Source: an uncultured Bacteroidota bacterium (GTDB lineage Bacteria > Bacteroidota > Bacteroidia > Flavobacteriales > Flavobacteriaceae). From it: a stretch of 64,000 bases of DNA. The notes beneath the pieces are model-generated. The model saw only the letters and a program-made list of their open reading frames with translations. It was not told the DNA's origin and ran no database searches. Numbering within the stretch: position 1 is the stretch's first letter; each line of letters begins with the position of its first letter. This document shows positions 62,286-64,000 of this stretch, piece by piece. Location: NCBI GenBank assembly GCA_902536935.1, contig CACAZM010000001.1:86013-150012 (forward strand). The letters run 5' to 3'. The translations under genes and the position numbers were made by a program.

Positions 62286-62921
62286 GTGATAAAAGTTGTA
62301 GTAGCTGATTCTCATCCAATAATCCATAAAGGGATCAAAGCCAGTTTTAAAAATTCCACAGAAATTTCAATCACTGGAAAAGCCCTGGTTCCAGATGATC
62401 TCTTCGATATTCTTGAGCGTAAGATGGTTGATATTATCGTCCTGGAACTCGATTTGCAAAAATCAGATGGATTAACGGTAATGCGACGAATTAAAAATGA
62501 GCACCCAGAGGTTCGTGTTTTGATCTTTTCAAATCAGCCTGAAGAAGTCTATGCTATTTCGTCATTAAAAGCAGGTGCATCTGGTTATCTGAACAAAAAG
62601 GCCAACCCTACTGCAATTCGTCATGCAATTTTGAAAATTGCATCTGGGGGAGTATACATCACCAATGAGCTTGCCCAAACTATTGCATTTGACGAGTCTA
62701 CAGGAAGACCAAGAAGAATGTTTAAAAAGCTATCTATGCGTGAAGTCGAGGTCCTTAAGATGCTTTGCGATGGCAGAAGGAACAAAGAGATTGCATTGGA
62801 ACTAGAACTAAACGAAAAAACTGTGAGTACATACCGTAGTCGAATAATGAAAAAATTACGCGTTCGAAACATCGTTGAGCTCGTTCGAAAAGCCCAATCG
62901 ATTCAAGTAGACTCCTTTTAA
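62286..62921 (+). CDS. NarL/FixJ-type response regulator with Glu at the phospho-acceptor position
   Basis: This 211-residue DNA-binding response regulator starts at a GTG (62286). The receiver (about 1-120) and a LuxR-type HTH (about 145-205, LSMREVEVLKMLCDGRRNKEIA, then LNEKTVSTYRSRIMKKL) are complete. Aligning IIVLELDLQKSDG with the usual IVLLDINMPGMDG puts E54 where the phosphorylated Asp should be. The acidic pair is reduced to D8-S9, while the conserved Lys (K104 in LNKKA) and Ser remain. The protein is therefore probably not controlled by normal phosphorylation and may be constitutively active. No sensor kinase is nearby. It converges on dnaG with a 4-base overlap. Confidence 0.9.
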   Translation: MIKVVVADSHPIIHKGIKASFKNSTEISITGKALVPDDLFDILERKMVDIIVLELDLQKSDGLTVMRRIKNEHPEVRVLIFSNQPEEVYAISSLKAGASGYLNKKANPTAIRHAILKIASGGVYITNELAQTIAFDESTGRPRRMFKKLSMREVEVLKMLCDGRRNKEIALELELNEKTVSTYRSRIMKKLRVRNIVELVRKAQSIQVDSF

Positions 62922-64000
62922 AAGATAACACGATCCAAGCGCTTACTCAAATTCTTTTTAAGTCCAACATAATCATTGACCTCCTCTAAAATCTCCCGAT
63001 GGGTTTCAATATGGCTCTTTGTGGTTTGATTTTGTAATTCCCCTATTTTTTCTTGGATTAACAAACACCTGAGGTTAAGAATGGTTTGTTGTAACCACCT
63101 TCCGATTTCAGTCTTTTTGTCCTTAATCACTATATTTTTTCGTTCCCAATCGTGGAGAACATTGTTTTCATTATTCATTATAATACTGCTAACCAATTTG
63201 GACTGCTCTGGAGAAAGCTCTTGCAGAAACGTATCAATGACTAGAGGTTTTTGAGCATTATAAATTGACAATAAAGAATGGTAAAGTTCCCGAAAGTTTT
63301 GGGTCGATAGCTCGACTTCGTCCTGTTGGAGATCGAGATAAATTTTTTCATACACCTTGGCACTAATTTCAGTTGAAGTAAGAACAATTTTACCTTCGTC
63401 ATCAGACTGCATCACGACATCTTCAAATGAGACTTCTTCCTGTCCATACAGTAATAGGAGAGAGATGATATTTCTTTCGAGTTCAAAACGGAGATCAACT
63501 TTTTGTTTCGGAACATTGACCACTTGCATCTCAGTTAATTTTCGAGCTTGTGGTGCTTGCTGACCCTTTTTCTGAAGCAACTGGGCAAGGGTCGAAAACA
63601 GTACATCTTCACTGATATTCATCAAATAAGCACAGCTCTGTACATAGACCTCTCGGCGAATGGGATCTGGAATAATTGAAATACTCTGTACAATTTCACG
63701 AATAGTTTCGGCTTTTCTGATGGGCTCGTTTTTTCCTTGCTCTGCGAGTAATTTTGCTTTGAATTGAATAAAATCAACAGTATTGTTTTCCAAAAATTGT
63801 TTGACCTCTGAGAGCTGATGATTTCTGACAAAACTGTCAGGATCTTCACCATTGGGGAACGTACAAATGGAAACCTGCATCCCTGCTTCCAAGATGATAT
63901 CGACCCCACGCATGGCTGCGCGAAGACCTGCTGTATCTCCATCAAACAACAATGTAATGGTGTCTGTCAATCTTCGAATTAGACGAACTTGATCAGGAGT
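62918..64000 (-). CDS. dnaG: DNA primase, C-terminal part (cut by window edge)
   Basis: The track starts this ORF at a TTG at 63970, but the frame stays open to base 64000. The extra codons read TPDQVRLIRRLTD, a continuation of the Toprim region, so this is only the C-terminal 360 residues of DnaG. Visible are the Toprim acidic motif LLFDGDTAGLRAAMRG, NGEDPDSFVR, and a helical C-terminal DnaB-interacting domain. DnaG makes RNA primers at the replication fork. The zinc-binding and core N-terminal domains lie outside the window. Confidence 0.95.
   Translation of the reverse strand, partial: TPDQVRLIRRLTDTITLLFDGDTAGLRAAMRGVDIILEAGMQVSICTFPNGEDPDSFVRNHQLSEVKQFLENNTVDFIQFKAKLLAEQGKNEPIRKAETIREIVQSISIIPDPIRREVYVQSCAYLMNISEDVLFSTLAQLLQKKGQQAPQARKLTEMQVVNVPKQKVDLRFELERNIISLLLLYGQEEVSFEDVVMQSDDEGKIVLTSTEISAKVYEKIYLDLQQDEVELSTQNFRELYHSLLSIYNAQKPLVIDTFLQELSPEQSKLVSSIIMNNENNVLHDWERKNIVIKDKKTEIGRWLQQTILNLRCLLIQEKIGELQNQTTKSHIETHREILEEVNDYVGLKKNLSKRLDRVIF

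Noticed and set aside
63970-64000. TTG at 63970 as the true start of dnaG
   Set aside because: The frame continues upstream with a typical Toprim sequence to the window end, so this is an internal codon of a truncated gene.

Overview
The window looks like the chromosome of a marine member of the Flavobacteriaceae (Bacteroidota). The evidence is AT-rich DNA, a SusC/SusD pair, a hybrid two-component regulator with a Reg_prop sensor, type IX secretion (T9SS) C-terminal domains on several secreted enzymes, the gliding genes gldB and gldC, TAnnTTTG-type promoter elements, and the flavobacterial order dnaG / response regulator / nadE / gldBC / engB / hydrolase / mraZ-dcw.

Region 1 (1-39500) is a polysaccharide utilisation locus (PUL). 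It starts with a clipped carboxypeptidase-regulatory-domain protein and a 1377-residue hybrid two-component system (HTCS), both on the minus strand. Divergent from the HTCS are a sulfatase and then a GH43-xylB-xylA-sodium symporter cluster, which takes xylosides to xylulose-5-phosphate. A secreted beta-helix protein with a CBM-like region and a T9SS tail lies on the minus strand, divergent from susC-susD and a surface glycan-binding lipoprotein. A long, tightly packed series follows: an unknown T9SS protein, a small secreted protein, a GH5 enzyme, a sulfatase-GH10 fusion, a GH3, two sulfatases, a SASA/CE6-like esterase and two more sulfatases. A minus-strand pair (GH128-like enzyme and sulfatase) converges on the end of that series. 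In total there are seven S1 sulfatase domains beside xylan-type hydrolases, an acetylesterase and a complete xylose isomerase pathway. The simplest reading is a system for a sulfated, probably acetylated xylan, possibly with mixed beta-1,3/1,4 linkages, as found in marine algae. The substrate is an inference.

Region 2 (39501-42957) has a 465-base spacer with a strong hairpin plus T-tract and a 100-bp-spaced direct repeat. Then come three overlapping envelope genes: an LPP20-like lipoprotein, an LPP20-like protein with a predicted beta-barrel, and an LPP20-like lipoprotein fused to NlpC/P60. A tRNA-Arg(UCG) gene closes the region.

Region 3 (43003-58467) is the division and cell-wall (dcw) cluster on the minus strand: mraZ-rsmH-ftsL-ftsI-murE-mraY-murD-ftsW-murG-murC-ftsQ-ftsA-ftsZ, followed by yqeY. 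Upstream of mraZ are three 10-bp GTGG-type repeats that look like an MraZ operator.

Region 4 (58619-64000) is housekeeping: an alpha/beta hydrolase, engB, gldC, gldB, nadE, a LuxR-type response regulator with Glu at the phospho-acceptor position, and the C-terminal part of dnaG cut by the window edge.

The strongest new observations are the sulfatase-GH10 fusion with its divergent xylanase active-site motif, the whole sulfated-xylan gene set, an intrinsic-terminator-like hairpin inside the signal-peptide codons of the GH5 gene, the LPP20/NlpC triad, and the Glu-54 response regulator. No insertion sequence, integrase, CRISPR array or rRNA was seen.
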